Assembly (NCBI RefSeq): GCF_001612985.1
Contig: NZ_BDBM01000017.1
Location: 93,232 to 157,231 of the forward strand
DNA: 64,000 nucleotides
Source of the DNA: Nocardia gamkensis NBRC 108242
GTDB taxonomy: Bacteria > Actinomycetota > Actinomycetes > Mycobacteriales > Mycobacteriaceae
Direction: 5' to 3'
The position numbers and the translations under genes were made by a program. The notes under the pieces are model-generated. The model was not told where the DNA came from. It did no database searches and saw only the letters and a program-made list of their open reading frames with translations. Shown piece after piece: positions 33,528-41,148 of this stretch. Each line of letters opens with the position of its first letter. Within the stretch, counting starts at the first letter, position 1.

Positions 33528-34139
33528 TCAGCCTTCGGCGAGCGCCGCCAGGGCGGGCGTCAACCGAGCAAGCGCCCGCCCGCGATGCGACACCGCGTCC
33601 TTCTGGGCGGGCGTCAACTGAGCGGCCGTGACATCGCCGCCCGCCGGGATGAACAGCGGGTCATAGCCGAAACCGCCGTCGCCGACCGGCTTGCGCCCGA
33701 TCGAGCCGGGCCATTCGCCGCGCACCACGGTCTCCGCGCCGCCGGGCACCACCAGCGCGCAGGTCGACACGAACCGGCCGCCGCGACGCTCGTCCGGCAC
33801 GTCCGACAGTTGCGCCAGCAACAGCGTGTTGTTGGCCGCGTCGTCACCGTGCCTGCCGGACCAGCGCGCCGACAGCACACCGGGCATCCCGTTCAACGCG
33901 TCCACCTCGATGCCGGAATCGTCGGCGACACAGGCCAACCCGGTGGCAGCGGCGCCGTCGCGGGCCTTGGCCAGCGCGTTCTCCTCGAATGTCGCGCCGG
34001 TCTCGGGCGCCTCGTCGTACGGGGGAACGTCGTCCAATCCGAGGATCTCGATCCCGGCGATACCCGCCTCGTCGAGGATGCGGCGCAGTTCGTTCAGTTT
34101 CTTGGCGTTGCGGCTGGCCACCAGCAGACGGCGGGTCAT
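33528..34139 (-). CDS. rdgB: RdgB/HAM1 non-canonical purine NTP pyrophosphatase
   Basis: 203 residues. LLVASRNAKKLNEL at the N-terminus (nucleotide-binding), ETGATFEENALAKA, ADDSGIEVDALNGMPGVLSARW (catalytic Asp region) and GFGYDPLF near the end. It hydrolyses ITP, dITP and XTP to monophosphates, keeping them out of DNA and RNA. Its ATG overlaps the rph stop by one base (TGATG), so the two are translationally coupled and this is the last gene of the long leftward run. Confidence 0.95.
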   Translation of the reverse strand: MTRRLLVASRNAKKLNELRRILDEAGIAGIEILGLDDVPPYDEAPETGATFEENALAKARDGAAATGLACVADDSGIEVDALNGMPGVLSARWSGRHGDDAANNTLLLAQLSDVPDERRGGRFVSTCALVVPGGAETVVRGEWPGSIGRKPVGDGGFGYDPLFIPAGGDVTAAQLTPAQKDAVSHRGRALARLTPALAALAEG

Positions 34140-34915
34140 CACTTCTTCTTCGCCTCGGCGGGCTCCGGCAGCACGCCGGGATACGGCAGCGCCAGCGCCT
34201 CCTTCTGCACGACGAACAACTGCTCGCAGCCCGCCAGCGCGGCGTCCAGCAGCTTGTCCAGCGTCGAGCGTGGGAAAGTGGCGCCCTCGCCGGTGCCTTG
34301 GATCTCCACCAGAGTTCCGGTGTCGGTGGCCACGACGTTCATGTCCACCTCGGCGCGCGAATCCTCCTCGTACGGCAGATCCAGACGCACCCGGCCGTCG
34401 ACCACGCCGACGCTCACCGCCGCGATCGCGCACGAGATCGGCTGCGGGTCGGCCAGCGCGCCCGCCGCGCCGAGATAGGTCACGGCATCCGACAGCGCCA
34501 CATAGGCGCCGGTGATGGCGGCCGTCCTGGTACCGCCGTCGGCCTGGAGCACATCGCAGTCGATCGCGATGGTGTTCTCGCCGATCGCGGCAAGGTCGAT
34601 GCAGGCGCGCAGCGACCGGCCGATCAAGCGGCTGATCTCCTGGGTGCGTCCGCCGATGCGGCCCTTCACCGATTCCCGCCCACTGCGGGTGTGCGTCGCG
34701 GCGGGCAGCATCGCGTATTCGGCGGTGAGCCAGCCCGATCCGGAGTCGCGTCGCCACGGCGGCACCCCCTCGGTGACGCTCGCGGTGCACATCACCCGCG
34801 TCTGCCCGAACTCCACCAGCACCGAACCAGCTGGGTGCGTGGTGAAACCACGGGTGATCCGGACCTCGCGGAGCTCATCGTCCGCCCTGCCATCGGCTCG
34901 TCTCGACACGGCCAC
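34139..34915 (-). CDS. rph: ribonuclease PH
   Basis: 258 residues, GTG start (a second GTG two codons in is also possible). RNase PH core: RITRGFTTHPAGSVLVEFGQTRVMCTASV, GRTQEISRLIGRSLRACIDL and IDCDVLQADGGTRTAAITGAYVAL. It trims tRNA 3' ends using phosphate. Directly upstream (from 34,922) lies the structured repeat family member A, so the distance to the preceding gene is unusually large (about 620 bases) for this otherwise tight operon. Confidence 0.95.
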   Translation of the reverse strand: MAVSRRADGRADDELREVRITRGFTTHPAGSVLVEFGQTRVMCTASVTEGVPPWRRDSGSGWLTAEYAMLPAATHTRSGRESVKGRIGGRTQEISRLIGRSLRACIDLAAIGENTIAIDCDVLQADGGTRTAAITGAYVALSDAVTYLGAAGALADPQPISCAIAAVSVGVVDGRVRLDLPYEEDSRAEVDMNVVATDTGTLVEIQGTGEGATFPRSTLDKLLDAALAGCEQLFVVQKEALALPYPGVLPEPAEAKKK

Positions 34916-34921
34916 AGCCTA

Positions 34922-35114
34922 CTGTGTTGGATTTGCCGCGACTTCGTCGCGGCGTGTTCGCGGCCCCTTTGTGGCTCGCGTTTGCGCGACCGCCGCTTGC
35001 TCCTTCGTCGCGTACGCGACGGTCGCGCAAACGCGAGCCGGGCCGCGAACGGAACATGCTCTGTCTCGCTTCGCTCGAAACCGGGAGTGGAGGTGCGCTG
35101 GGCGCGTGGGGGCG
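34922..35114. repeat. structured intergenic repeat, copy A (full length)
   Basis: Order on the plus strand: conserved CTGTGTTGGATTT; small hairpin with arms 34935-34942 / 34946-34953 (GCCGCGAC-TTC-GTCGCGGC); large hairpin whose base is GTTCGCGGCCC at 34956-34966 with 35040-35050, then a 6-base bulge, then a perfect 20-base stem 34973-34992 / 35020-35039; then the conserved tail GGAACATGCTC...CGCTTCGCTCGAAAC and GTGCGCTGGGCGCG. Compare copies B and C: same frame, different stem sequence. Confidence 0.85.
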
Positions 35115-35206
35115 CGAGCTCTGGATATCGTGCACGCGGCCCGCAGTGGTCGGCGGTCGTCCGGTGATCAGTCATGGATGTGGCGGCCGCGCAAACGCGG
35201 GCCGGG

Positions 35207-35325
35207 CTGTGTCGAATTTCCAGGGCTTCGCACTGGGTGTTCGGGGCCTTGTGGCTCGCCGGGCCGCGAACCGGCGCATGCTCGGTCGCGCTTCGCTCGA
35301 AAGACGGGGTTGAGTGCGCTGGGCG
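35207..35325. repeat. structured intergenic repeat, copy B (large stem deleted)
   Basis: CTGTGTCGAATTT, then small hairpin 35220-35226 / 35230-35236 (CCAGGGC-TTC-GCACTGG, one mismatch), GTTCGGGGCC followed at once by GGGCCGCGAAC with no inner stem, and the conserved tail GCATGCTCGGTC..CGCTTCGCTCGAAA and GTGCGCTGGGCGCG. It is in tandem with copy A. Confidence 0.8.
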
Positions 35326-35534
35326 CGGCGGAACAACGCGGGCCGAGAACCAACCCTCTGAGCCACCCAATCGGAGCGGGGGTGCTGCTTGTTGTGTTCG
35401 TGGATGCTCTCGGGACTGCTACGGGCACATACCGACGCGGGCGTATCGGCCGCATTGCCGAGCTACAGCCTTCAGCGGCAGTTATGCGCGTCGAGGAGAT
35501 CTACTGGTCTGCCCGCGCCCTGACTCGGGTTCGG

Positions 35535-36299
35535 TCAGATATCGAAGGTTTCGCCCGGGGCGACCGCGTGTACGGGGCCGGTGAACTGGGCTTTCGCCTC
35601 GGCGATCACATCCTCGCGGGAGGTCCACGGGGGGATGTGGGTGAGCAGGAGTTCCTTCACGCCTGCCTCGGCGGCGATCTGGCCTGCCTCGGTGCCCGAA
35701 AGGTGAATGCCGGGGGGACGATTCGCCGGGTCGTGGGTCCAGGAGGCCTCCGCCATCAGGACGTCGGCGCCCTGCGCGAGTTCGTGGACCTGGGGGCACA
35801 GTGCGGTGTCGCCGGTGTAGACGAAGGTGCGTCCGCTCGCGGTGACGATCCGCAGGCCGTAGGACTCCGGAGGGTGGAACATCCGGCGCGCGGTCACGGT
35901 GTGACCAGGGCCGAACGTGATCGGCTCGCCTTCCACCCAGGGGCGCATGTCGATCACGTCGGACCAGTCGTCGCATTCTCCGCCGACCTCGGCGGAGGCG
36001 TTGCCGATGCGCACCGAGGTGTCCGACGGGCCGCGCACGATCGCCTTCCCCTCCGGCGGAGTGGGATGGTAACGACGCCACACCAACAAACCGGGCAGGT
36101 CCAGGCAGTGGTCGGCGTGCAGATGGGTCAGGAAGATGTCGACCTCACCGGGATCGGCGTGACGCTGCAACGCGCCGAGCACTCCCGGGCCGAAATCGAT
36201 GACCGTCGGCGGCATGTCCGGGCCGGTCAGCAGGTAACCCGACGCAGGAGAGTCCGGGCCGGACACACTGCCCGAGCACCCGAGGACGGTAAGGCGCAT
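35535..36299 (-). CDS. metallo-beta-lactamase fold phosphodiesterase (Rv1339-like)
   Basis: 254 residues from ATG 36,299, giving MRLTVLGCSGSVSGPDSP. The metal motif HxHxDH is in FLTHLHADHCLDLPGL; a later Asp in VYTGDTALCP and His in LLLTHIPPW complete a two-metal site. This is the actinobacterial homologue of Rv1339, described as an atypical cAMP phosphodiesterase, and is distantly like RNase Z. It lies in the conserved leftward operon between the rhomboid gene and rph, but murI, which I recall lying next to it in M. tuberculosis, is missing here. Confidence 0.9.
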   Translation of the reverse strand: MRLTVLGCSGSVSGPDSPASGYLLTGPDMPPTVIDFGPGVLGALQRHADPGEVDIFLTHLHADHCLDLPGLLVWRRYHPTPPEGKAIVRGPSDTSVRIGNASAEVGGECDDWSDVIDMRPWVEGEPITFGPGHTVTARRMFHPPESYGLRIVTASGRTFVYTGDTALCPQVHELAQGADVLMAEASWTHDPANRPPGIHLSGTEAGQIAAEAGVKELLLTHIPPWTSREDVIAEAKAQFTGPVHAVAPGETFDI

Positions 36300-36368
36300 T
36301 CCCCCATGCTGCCACGCGGATTTCTCACTCAAGAAAGGATCCCCCACATTCTCCGGCGGGCCGCGCGC

Positions 36369-37091
36369 TCACCGCGGCGCAGCGCCGATTCCGGCTCGGG
36401 CTCCGCGGCGGCTTCGTCGTGCATCTCCAGAGAGTACCCAGCCGGCCAGCAATCCACTCAACGCGCCGAATAGATGCCCCTGCCAAGAGATTCCGGGCTG
36501 TCCGGGCAGCACACCCCACAGCAGCGATCCGTAGAGGACGAGCACAACGAGACCGAGCACGATCTGCCCTATGTTGCGGGCGAACCAGCCGCGGGAGATG
36601 AGGAAGGTCAACCAGCCGAATACCAGCGAGGACGCGCCGAGATGCACACTGCCGGTGGCTCCGGTGAGCCAGACGCCCAAGCCCGCCACCAGCCAGATGA
36701 TCGCGGTCGCGGCCAGCCCGCGCCCGAGGCCCGCCAGCAACACGAGGAAGCCGAGCACCAGCACCGGAAGCGTGTTGCCGATCAGGTGCGGCCAGCCATG
36801 GTGCAGCAACGGGGCGAACAGGACGCCGGTCAGCCCGTCGGCACGGCGCGGCTCGATACCCGCGGAGTCGAGCCGCCCACCGAGGGCGGTATCGACGCCC
36901 TCGATTCCGTAGAGGACCCCTACGAATCCGGCGATCAGCACCCCGGCCCGCAGCCACAGCTGTTTGATCGCGCCGATGCCGCCGGTCGGCGGCGCGGCCG
37001 GCCCCGGCGCACCGACGGGCTCACCCGGTCGCGCGCGGATCGCCGCGATCCGATCCGGGTCGAACGACGCCCCGAGTCCCGCGCCGGCCAT
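36369..37091 (-). CDS. rhomboid family intramembrane serine protease (Rv1337-like)
   Basis: 240 residues, six helices. Rhomboid motifs: HHGWPHLIGNTLP (H-x-x-x-N in helix 2), LGASSLVFGW with the nucleophile Ser in G-x-S, and WQGHLFGALSG with the catalytic His. All key residues are present, so it should be active and cut membrane proteins within the lipid bilayer. The N-terminus (about 40 residues) is disordered. It sits between cysM and the MBL gene. Confidence 0.92.
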   Translation of the reverse strand: MAGAGLGASFDPDRIAAIRARPGEPVGAPGPAAPPTGGIGAIKQLWLRAGVLIAGFVGVLYGIEGVDTALGGRLDSAGIEPRRADGLTGVLFAPLLHHGWPHLIGNTLPVLVLGFLVLLAGLGRGLAATAIIWLVAGLGVWLTGATGSVHLGASSLVFGWLTFLISRGWFARNIGQIVLGLVVLVLYGSLLWGVLPGQPGISWQGHLFGALSGLLAGWVLSGDARRSRRGARAGIGAAPR

Positions 37092-37149
37092 GGCCACCTC
37101 CTCGCCGTGGCGGGGACGTGGCCCCGCCACATCGAGGGTACCGGGGGAA

Positions 37150-38112
37150 TCAGGCCCAGAGCTGGCCGTCGAGCCGCTCTTCCGCCTCTTCGAGCGTGCC
37201 GTCGTACGCCCCGGTCGACAGGTACTTCCACCCGCCGTCGGCGACCACGAACGCGATGTCGGCGCGGGCTCCCGCCTTCGCCGCTTTACGGGCGACGCCG
37301 AGCGCGGCGTGCAGGATGGCGCCGGTGGAGATCCCGGCGAAGATGCCTTCTTCGAGCACAAGTTCGCGGGTGCGTTTCACCGCGTCGTATGGGCCGACCG
37401 AGAAACGGCTGGTCAGCACGCTCTCGTCGTACAACTCCGGAATGAATCCCTCATCGATGTTGCGCAGGCCGTAGACCAGTTCGCCGTAACGCGGCTCGGC
37501 GGCCACGATCTCGATGCCGGGCACCTTTTCGCGCAGGAAGCGGCCGGTCCCCATCAGCGTGCCCGTGGTGCCGAGACCCGCGACGAAGTGGGTGATCTCG
37601 GGCAGATCGGCCAGGATCTCCGGGCCGGTCGTCTCGTAGTGCGCCGACGCGTTGGCCGGGTTGCCGTACTGGTAGAGCATCACCCAGTCCGGGTTCTCCG
37701 CCGCGATCTGCTTGGCCAGCGCCACGGCCTGGTTGGAGCCGCCCGCCGCGGGGGAATCGATGATCCGCGCCCCGAACATGGTAAGCAGCTGGCGCCGCTC
37801 CACCGACGTGTTCTCCGGCATCACACAGATCAGCTGGTAACCCTTGAGCTTCGCGGCCATGGCCAGCGAAATGCCGGTGTTGCCGCTGGTGGGCTCCAGA
37901 ATCGTGCACCCGGGCCGCAGCAGGCCGTCGGCCTCGGCCTGCTCGATCATCCGCAGGGCGGGCCGATCCTTGATCGAGCCGGTGGGGTTGCGATCCTCGA
38001 GCTTGGCCCACAGCCGCACGTGGTTGTCGCCGTCCCATCGGGGAGACAGTGTGCGCAGGCCGACCAGCGGGGTGTTGCCGAGGGTCGCGATCAGCGATTC
38101 GTAACGCGCCAC
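37150..38112 (-). CDS. cysM: CysM, O-phosphoserine sulfhydrylase (cysteine synthase)
   Basis: 320 residues. PLP lysine Lys48 in RNPTGSIKDRPA, the substrate loop TSGNTGIS (about 75-82) and the glycine loop GLGTTGTLMG. It fits the actinobacterial CysM that makes cysteine from O-phosphoserine and the thiocarboxylate of CysO; the neighbours cysO (9 bases upstream) and mec confirm the route. It works without free sulfide and resists oxidative stress. It is part of the clpS-rdgB leftward run. Confidence 0.95.
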   Translation of the reverse strand: MARYESLIATLGNTPLVGLRTLSPRWDGDNHVRLWAKLEDRNPTGSIKDRPALRMIEQAEADGLLRPGCTILEPTSGNTGISLAMAAKLKGYQLICVMPENTSVERRQLLTMFGARIIDSPAAGGSNQAVALAKQIAAENPDWVMLYQYGNPANASAHYETTGPEILADLPEITHFVAGLGTTGTLMGTGRFLREKVPGIEIVAAEPRYGELVYGLRNIDEGFIPELYDESVLTSRFSVGPYDAVKRTRELVLEEGIFAGISTGAILHAALGVARKAAKAGARADIAFVVADGGWKYLSTGAYDGTLEEAEERLDGQLWA

Positions 38113-38120
38113 GGGACGGG

Positions 38121-38393
38121 TCAGCCTCCGGCCACGGCGGGCAGGATCGTGACGCTGGCGTCCTGCGGCACCTCGGCCGCGAGGCCACCGGCGAAGCGCA
38201 CGTCCTCGTCGTCGACGTAGATGTTGACGTAGCGGTTGAGCTTGCCGTCCTTGAGCAGGCGCTCGGCGAGGCCGGGGTGGTTGGCCTCGAGATCGTCGAT
38301 GAGCGCCGACAGCGTGGCGCCCTCGGCCTCCACACGCTTCTCACCTCCGGTGAGGCCGCGCATGATGGTCGGAATGGACACGGTTACCGGCAT
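38121..38393 (-). CDS. cysO: CysO sulfur-carrier protein (ThiS/MoaD fold)
   Basis: 90 residues ending with the diagnostic Gly-Gly (LPAVAGG), which becomes a thiocarboxylate after adenylation by a MoeZ-type enzyme. Beta-grasp fold pattern: MPVTVSIPTIMRGLTGG, LSALIDDLEANHPGL, RYVNIYVDDEDVRFAGGL. It gives sulfur to CysM; the cysteine formed at its C-terminus is then freed by Mec. Confidence 0.95.
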   Translation of the reverse strand: MPVTVSIPTIMRGLTGGEKRVEAEGATLSALIDDLEANHPGLAERLLKDGKLNRYVNIYVDDEDVRFAGGLAAEVPQDASVTILPAVAGG

Positions 38394-38426
38394 GGGTACT
38401 CCTCGGTTTCGCGAACAGGCATCGGT

Positions 38427-38846
38427 CTAGTTCTCGTACGCGTCGACGATCCGCACCGGTTCCTCGGTGACCTCGCCGTCGACGATCCGGTAGCTGCGCA
38501 GCTCGTGCCGCTCGGGGTCGCGGGTGGAGATCAGCACGTAGTGCGCGAACGGCTCGGAGGCGTAGGACACGTCGGTCCGGCTCGGATAGGCCTCGGTGGC
38601 GGTGTGCGAGTGGTAGATGACCACCGGCGTCTCGTCGGCGTCGTCCATCGCGCGCCACACCTTCAGCTGCTCGCCGGAGTCGAAGCGGTAGAACGTGGGC
38701 GAACGCTCGGCGTTGACCATGGCGATGAAGCGCTCGGGACGATCCGAACCCTCCGGCCCCGCGATCACACCGCAGGCCTCGTCCGGGTGATCGGCGCGCG
38801 CGTGCGCCACCATCGCCTCCACGAGGTCGGCCCTGATCACCAGCAC
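38427..38846 (-). CDS. mec: Mec, JAMM-type CysO-cysteine peptidase
   Basis: 139 residues from GTG 38,846 (an upstream GTG at 38,855 is possible). The JAMM zinc motif is complete: Glu in DEACGVIAG and H-S-H-x7-S-x2-D in YHSHTATEAYPSRTD. It removes the cysteine from the C-terminus of CysO, finishing this cysteine pathway and regenerating the carrier. It overlaps no neighbour, but spacing (33 bases to cysO) fits the operon. Confidence 0.93.
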   Translation of the reverse strand: MLVIRADLVEAMVAHARADHPDEACGVIAGPEGSDRPERFIAMVNAERSPTFYRFDSGEQLKVWRAMDDADETPVVIYHSHTATEAYPSRTDVSYASEPFAHYVLISTRDPERHELRSYRIVDGEVTEEPVRIVDAYEN

Positions 38847-38956
38847 GAGTCGCACACCTTTCCACAACGCCGACCCATCGCAGTCGACAACGAGCCAGGA
38901 TATTCGGGTATTCCCCCGGCGACGTCGCCCGGTCCCCGGTTCGAGGCATCGCCTGT

Positions 38957-40021
38957 TCAGACTCCTAACAGGTCGCGGTAGGCCGGGATGCCCGCCACCG
39001 AACGCGCCGAGCGGATCGCGTCGACGACGGCGCGTTCGACGCAGACCGCGGCGGCCGTGCAGATCTCGTCCAGCACGAGCAGATCGGCGGGGAAAGCGGG
39101 CGGCAGCGGCAGATCCGTGCCCTCCTCCGCGGTCCCGGTGGCGATCGCGAAGAGGGTGTCGCCGTCCAGCGGCGAGTGCGCCGGACGGATCGCCCTGGCC
39201 AGCCCATCGTGCGCGGTTGTTGCGACCCGCTTGCATCCCGCGGGATCGAGCGGGGCGTCCGTGGCCACGACGCCGATCGTGGTGTTGAGCACGGTTCCCT
39301 TCACCGGCAGCGCGTTCGCCGCCGCCAATCGCTCCGCGCTCGGTGGCCGCAGGTCGAAGAAATCGGGCCCGTCGGTGCCGCACCCCCACGGCAACCCGGT
39401 GCGCGGGTCGAACACCGAGCCGACGGGATTCGCCACGACCAGAGCGGCGACCGTGATCCCCGCGGCGGCGCCTTCGCCCAGCGCGACGCTCGCGGTGCCC
39501 ACCCCGCCTTTGATCGATCCCGCGCGCGCCCCGACGCCCGCGCCGACCGAACCACGGGCGAAGTCGATGTCCGCCGCCGCCGCGGCCCGATAGCCGAATT
39601 CCGCGGTCGGGCGAATGTCCCACGCGCCGACCGGAAGATCGAAGATCACCGCGCCGGGGACGATCGGCACCACCCGGCTCGGGTCGCTCGGGTCCATCAC
39701 GATGCCCGCGCCGTTCTCCTCCAGCCAGCGCATCACCCCGTCGGCCGCGGCGAGGCCGAAAGCGCTGCCGCCGGTGAGCAGGATCGCGTCGATCTGGCGA
39801 ACGGTGTTCATCGGATCGAGCAGATCGGTCTCGCGGGTACCAGGGCCGCCGCCGCGCACGTCGACCGCCGCCACCGCGCCGCCCGGCACCCGCACGACCG
39901 TGCAACCCGTCGCCGCGCCGGAGCCGAGCGTCGCGTCCCGGTCGAGGACGTGGTGGTGCCCGACCAGCACTCCGGGCACGTCGGTGATCGAATTACGTTC
40001 TCCCGGTGCGGCGTTGCCCAT
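38957..40021 (-). CDS. P1 family (DmpA/peptidase S58-like) self-cleaving hydrolase
   Basis: 354 residues. N-terminal nucleophile fold of the S58 family: NSITDVPGVLVGHHHVLD, GGSAFGLAAADGVMRWLEE and the autoprocessing region KGTVLNTTIGVVATDAPL, where a Thr would become the new N-terminal nucleophile. Members are aminopeptidases, beta-peptidases or amidases. The place in the ClpS-DUF2017-P1-Mec order matches, as I recall, Rv1333. Its natural substrate is not known. Confidence 0.9.
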   Translation of the reverse strand: MGNAAPGERNSITDVPGVLVGHHHVLDRDATLGSGAATGCTVVRVPGGAVAAVDVRGGGPGTRETDLLDPMNTVRQIDAILLTGGSAFGLAAADGVMRWLEENGAGIVMDPSDPSRVVPIVPGAVIFDLPVGAWDIRPTAEFGYRAAAAADIDFARGSVGAGVGARAGSIKGGVGTASVALGEGAAAGITVAALVVANPVGSVFDPRTGLPWGCGTDGPDFFDLRPPSAERLAAANALPVKGTVLNTTIGVVATDAPLDPAGCKRVATTAHDGLARAIRPAHSPLDGDTLFAIATGTAEEGTDLPLPPAFPADLLVLDEICTAAAVCVERAVVDAIRSARSVAGIPAYRDLLGV

Positions 40022-40082
40022 CTCTACTCCTCACGGCGCGGGACTTCCGGTCGCCTCGCGCCGATCTTCGCAGCACAGCCGG

Positions 40083-40652
40083 TCAGGGAGCCAGCGCTTG
40101 CAGCAGCGAGTCCTGCATCCAGGTCAGCCAGTGGTACACATCCAGGTGCGGAGCGCGCGGATCATCGGGGTCGAGATGGTCGGGCGTGTCGGCGTCGATG
40201 TCCAGCACCGTGCCGAGCGCCAGCCGGACGTCGGTGAGCGCGGTCAACCACGCGTCGGCCTGCTCGGGGGTGAGGACGATCTTGCCGCCCGCGCTCGGCA
40301 CGGTGTCCAGCACGACCGACCCAGCCGCCAGCTTGGCGTCGATGATGTCGGGCTCGTGCAATCCGCGCAGGGCGCTGTTGAGATCAGCGCGTTCGGCGTC
40401 CGGCGAGCCGGGCTCGCTGCGATGGAAGTCGGGGAGGAGTCTGCGCAGCCGCGGATCCTCCGGCGGGATGGTGTTGCCGGATCGCAGTCCGGTGAGGGCG
40501 GCCAAGTCGTCGTCGGGCGCGGACTCGGCGCGCTCGTTGAGCAGCCCGGAGACCGCACCGACCAGCGACCGAAGCACATCGGCCTCACGTGCGTCCATCT
40601 CGGATCGCAGTTTGAGACCGCTCAGCGAGTTCTTCCTGCTCCACTTGCGCAC
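40083..40652 (-). CDS. DUF2017 family protein (Rv1332-like)
   Basis: 189 residues from GTG giving VRKWSRKN, which fits the family start. Landmarks: LLNERAESAPDDDLAALTGLRSGN, DPRLRRLLPDFHRSEP, LNSALRSLHEPxIIDAK-type segment (here ALRGLHEPDIIDAKL) and the conserved end VYHWLTWMQDSLLQAL. The function is unknown. It is almost always next to clpS in actinobacteria, so it may work with the ClpS/ClpCP system. Only 22 bases separate it from clpS. Confidence 0.9.
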   Translation of the reverse strand: MRKWSRKNSLSGLKLRSEMDAREADVLRSLVGAVSGLLNERAESAPDDDLAALTGLRSGNTIPPEDPRLRRLLPDFHRSEPGSPDAERADLNSALRGLHEPDIIDAKLAAGSVVLDTVPSAGGKIVLTPEQADAWLTALTDVRLALGTVLDIDADTPDHLDPDDPRAPHLDVYHWLTWMQDSLLQALAP

Positions 40653-40674
40653 GGCGTCAGGGTAGTCGTCCAGC

Positions 40675-41025
40675 TCAGTCGTCCCGTTGCATGGTGGCCC
40701 AGAGCCCCGCGGCGTGCAGCCGCTGGACATCGTGCTCCATCTTGTCCCGCGAACCGGACGAGACCACCGCCTTGCCCTCGTTGTGGACCTTCAGCATCAG
40801 TTCGGTCGCCTTCGCTTTGCTGTAGCCGAACAGCTTCTGGAAGATGTAGGTCACATAGTGCATGAGATTGACCGGGTCGTCCCAGACGACGGTCACCCAG
40901 GGGCGGTCCTCCGCCTCCAGGATCTCGGTGTATTCGACCGCTTCGGGTGTCGCCTGTGCCGCCGACAATGTCGCGTTCGCGGCGTCCACAACGACGTCAC
41001 CCCGGACTGTGTTGCACAAGGCCAT
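40675..41025 (-). CDS. clpS: ClpS, adaptor of the ClpCP protease
   Basis: 116 residues. The conserved core is WVTVVWDDPVNLMHYVTYIFQKLFGYSKAKATELMLKVHNEGKAVVSSGSR, ending LHAAGLWATMQRDD. The Asp-Asp-Pro-Val-Asn loop binds N-degron substrates for delivery to ClpC. The N-terminal extension (about 45 residues) is somewhat longer than usual and poorly conserved. It is the first gene of the leftward run, divergent from pncB. Confidence 0.95.
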   Translation of the reverse strand: MALCNTVRGDVVVDAANATLSAAQATPEAVEYTEILEAEDRPWVTVVWDDPVNLMHYVTYIFQKLFGYSKAKATELMLKVHNEGKAVVSSGSRDKMEHDVQRLHAAGLWATMQRDD

Positions 41026-41148
41026 ACGGTCAAGGGTACGACTCGACCCCGGATAAACAACACCCACGCAGCCCCGATTCGCGTTTCCACCGGTTCACCG
41101 AGCCGATGCCGGACACCGTGAGCCGACCGTTCTGTCTACAGTGACAGC

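Larger units (their letters stand above)
34916..35534. other. 619-base intergenic region filled by two structured repeat copies
   Basis: Lies between the MBL phosphodiesterase stop and the rph start, both leftward. It holds copies A (34,922-35,114) and B (35,207-35,325). Remaining parts (35,326-35,534) carry no recognised feature. Open frames crossing it are translations of the repeat and are not taken as genes. Confidence 0.8.

Noticed and set aside
34875..35584. Several open frames of 60-190 codons across the repeat copies A and B
   Set aside because: They translate the structured repeat in various frames (sets such as RFARN, FERSETEHVPF) and have no independent support.
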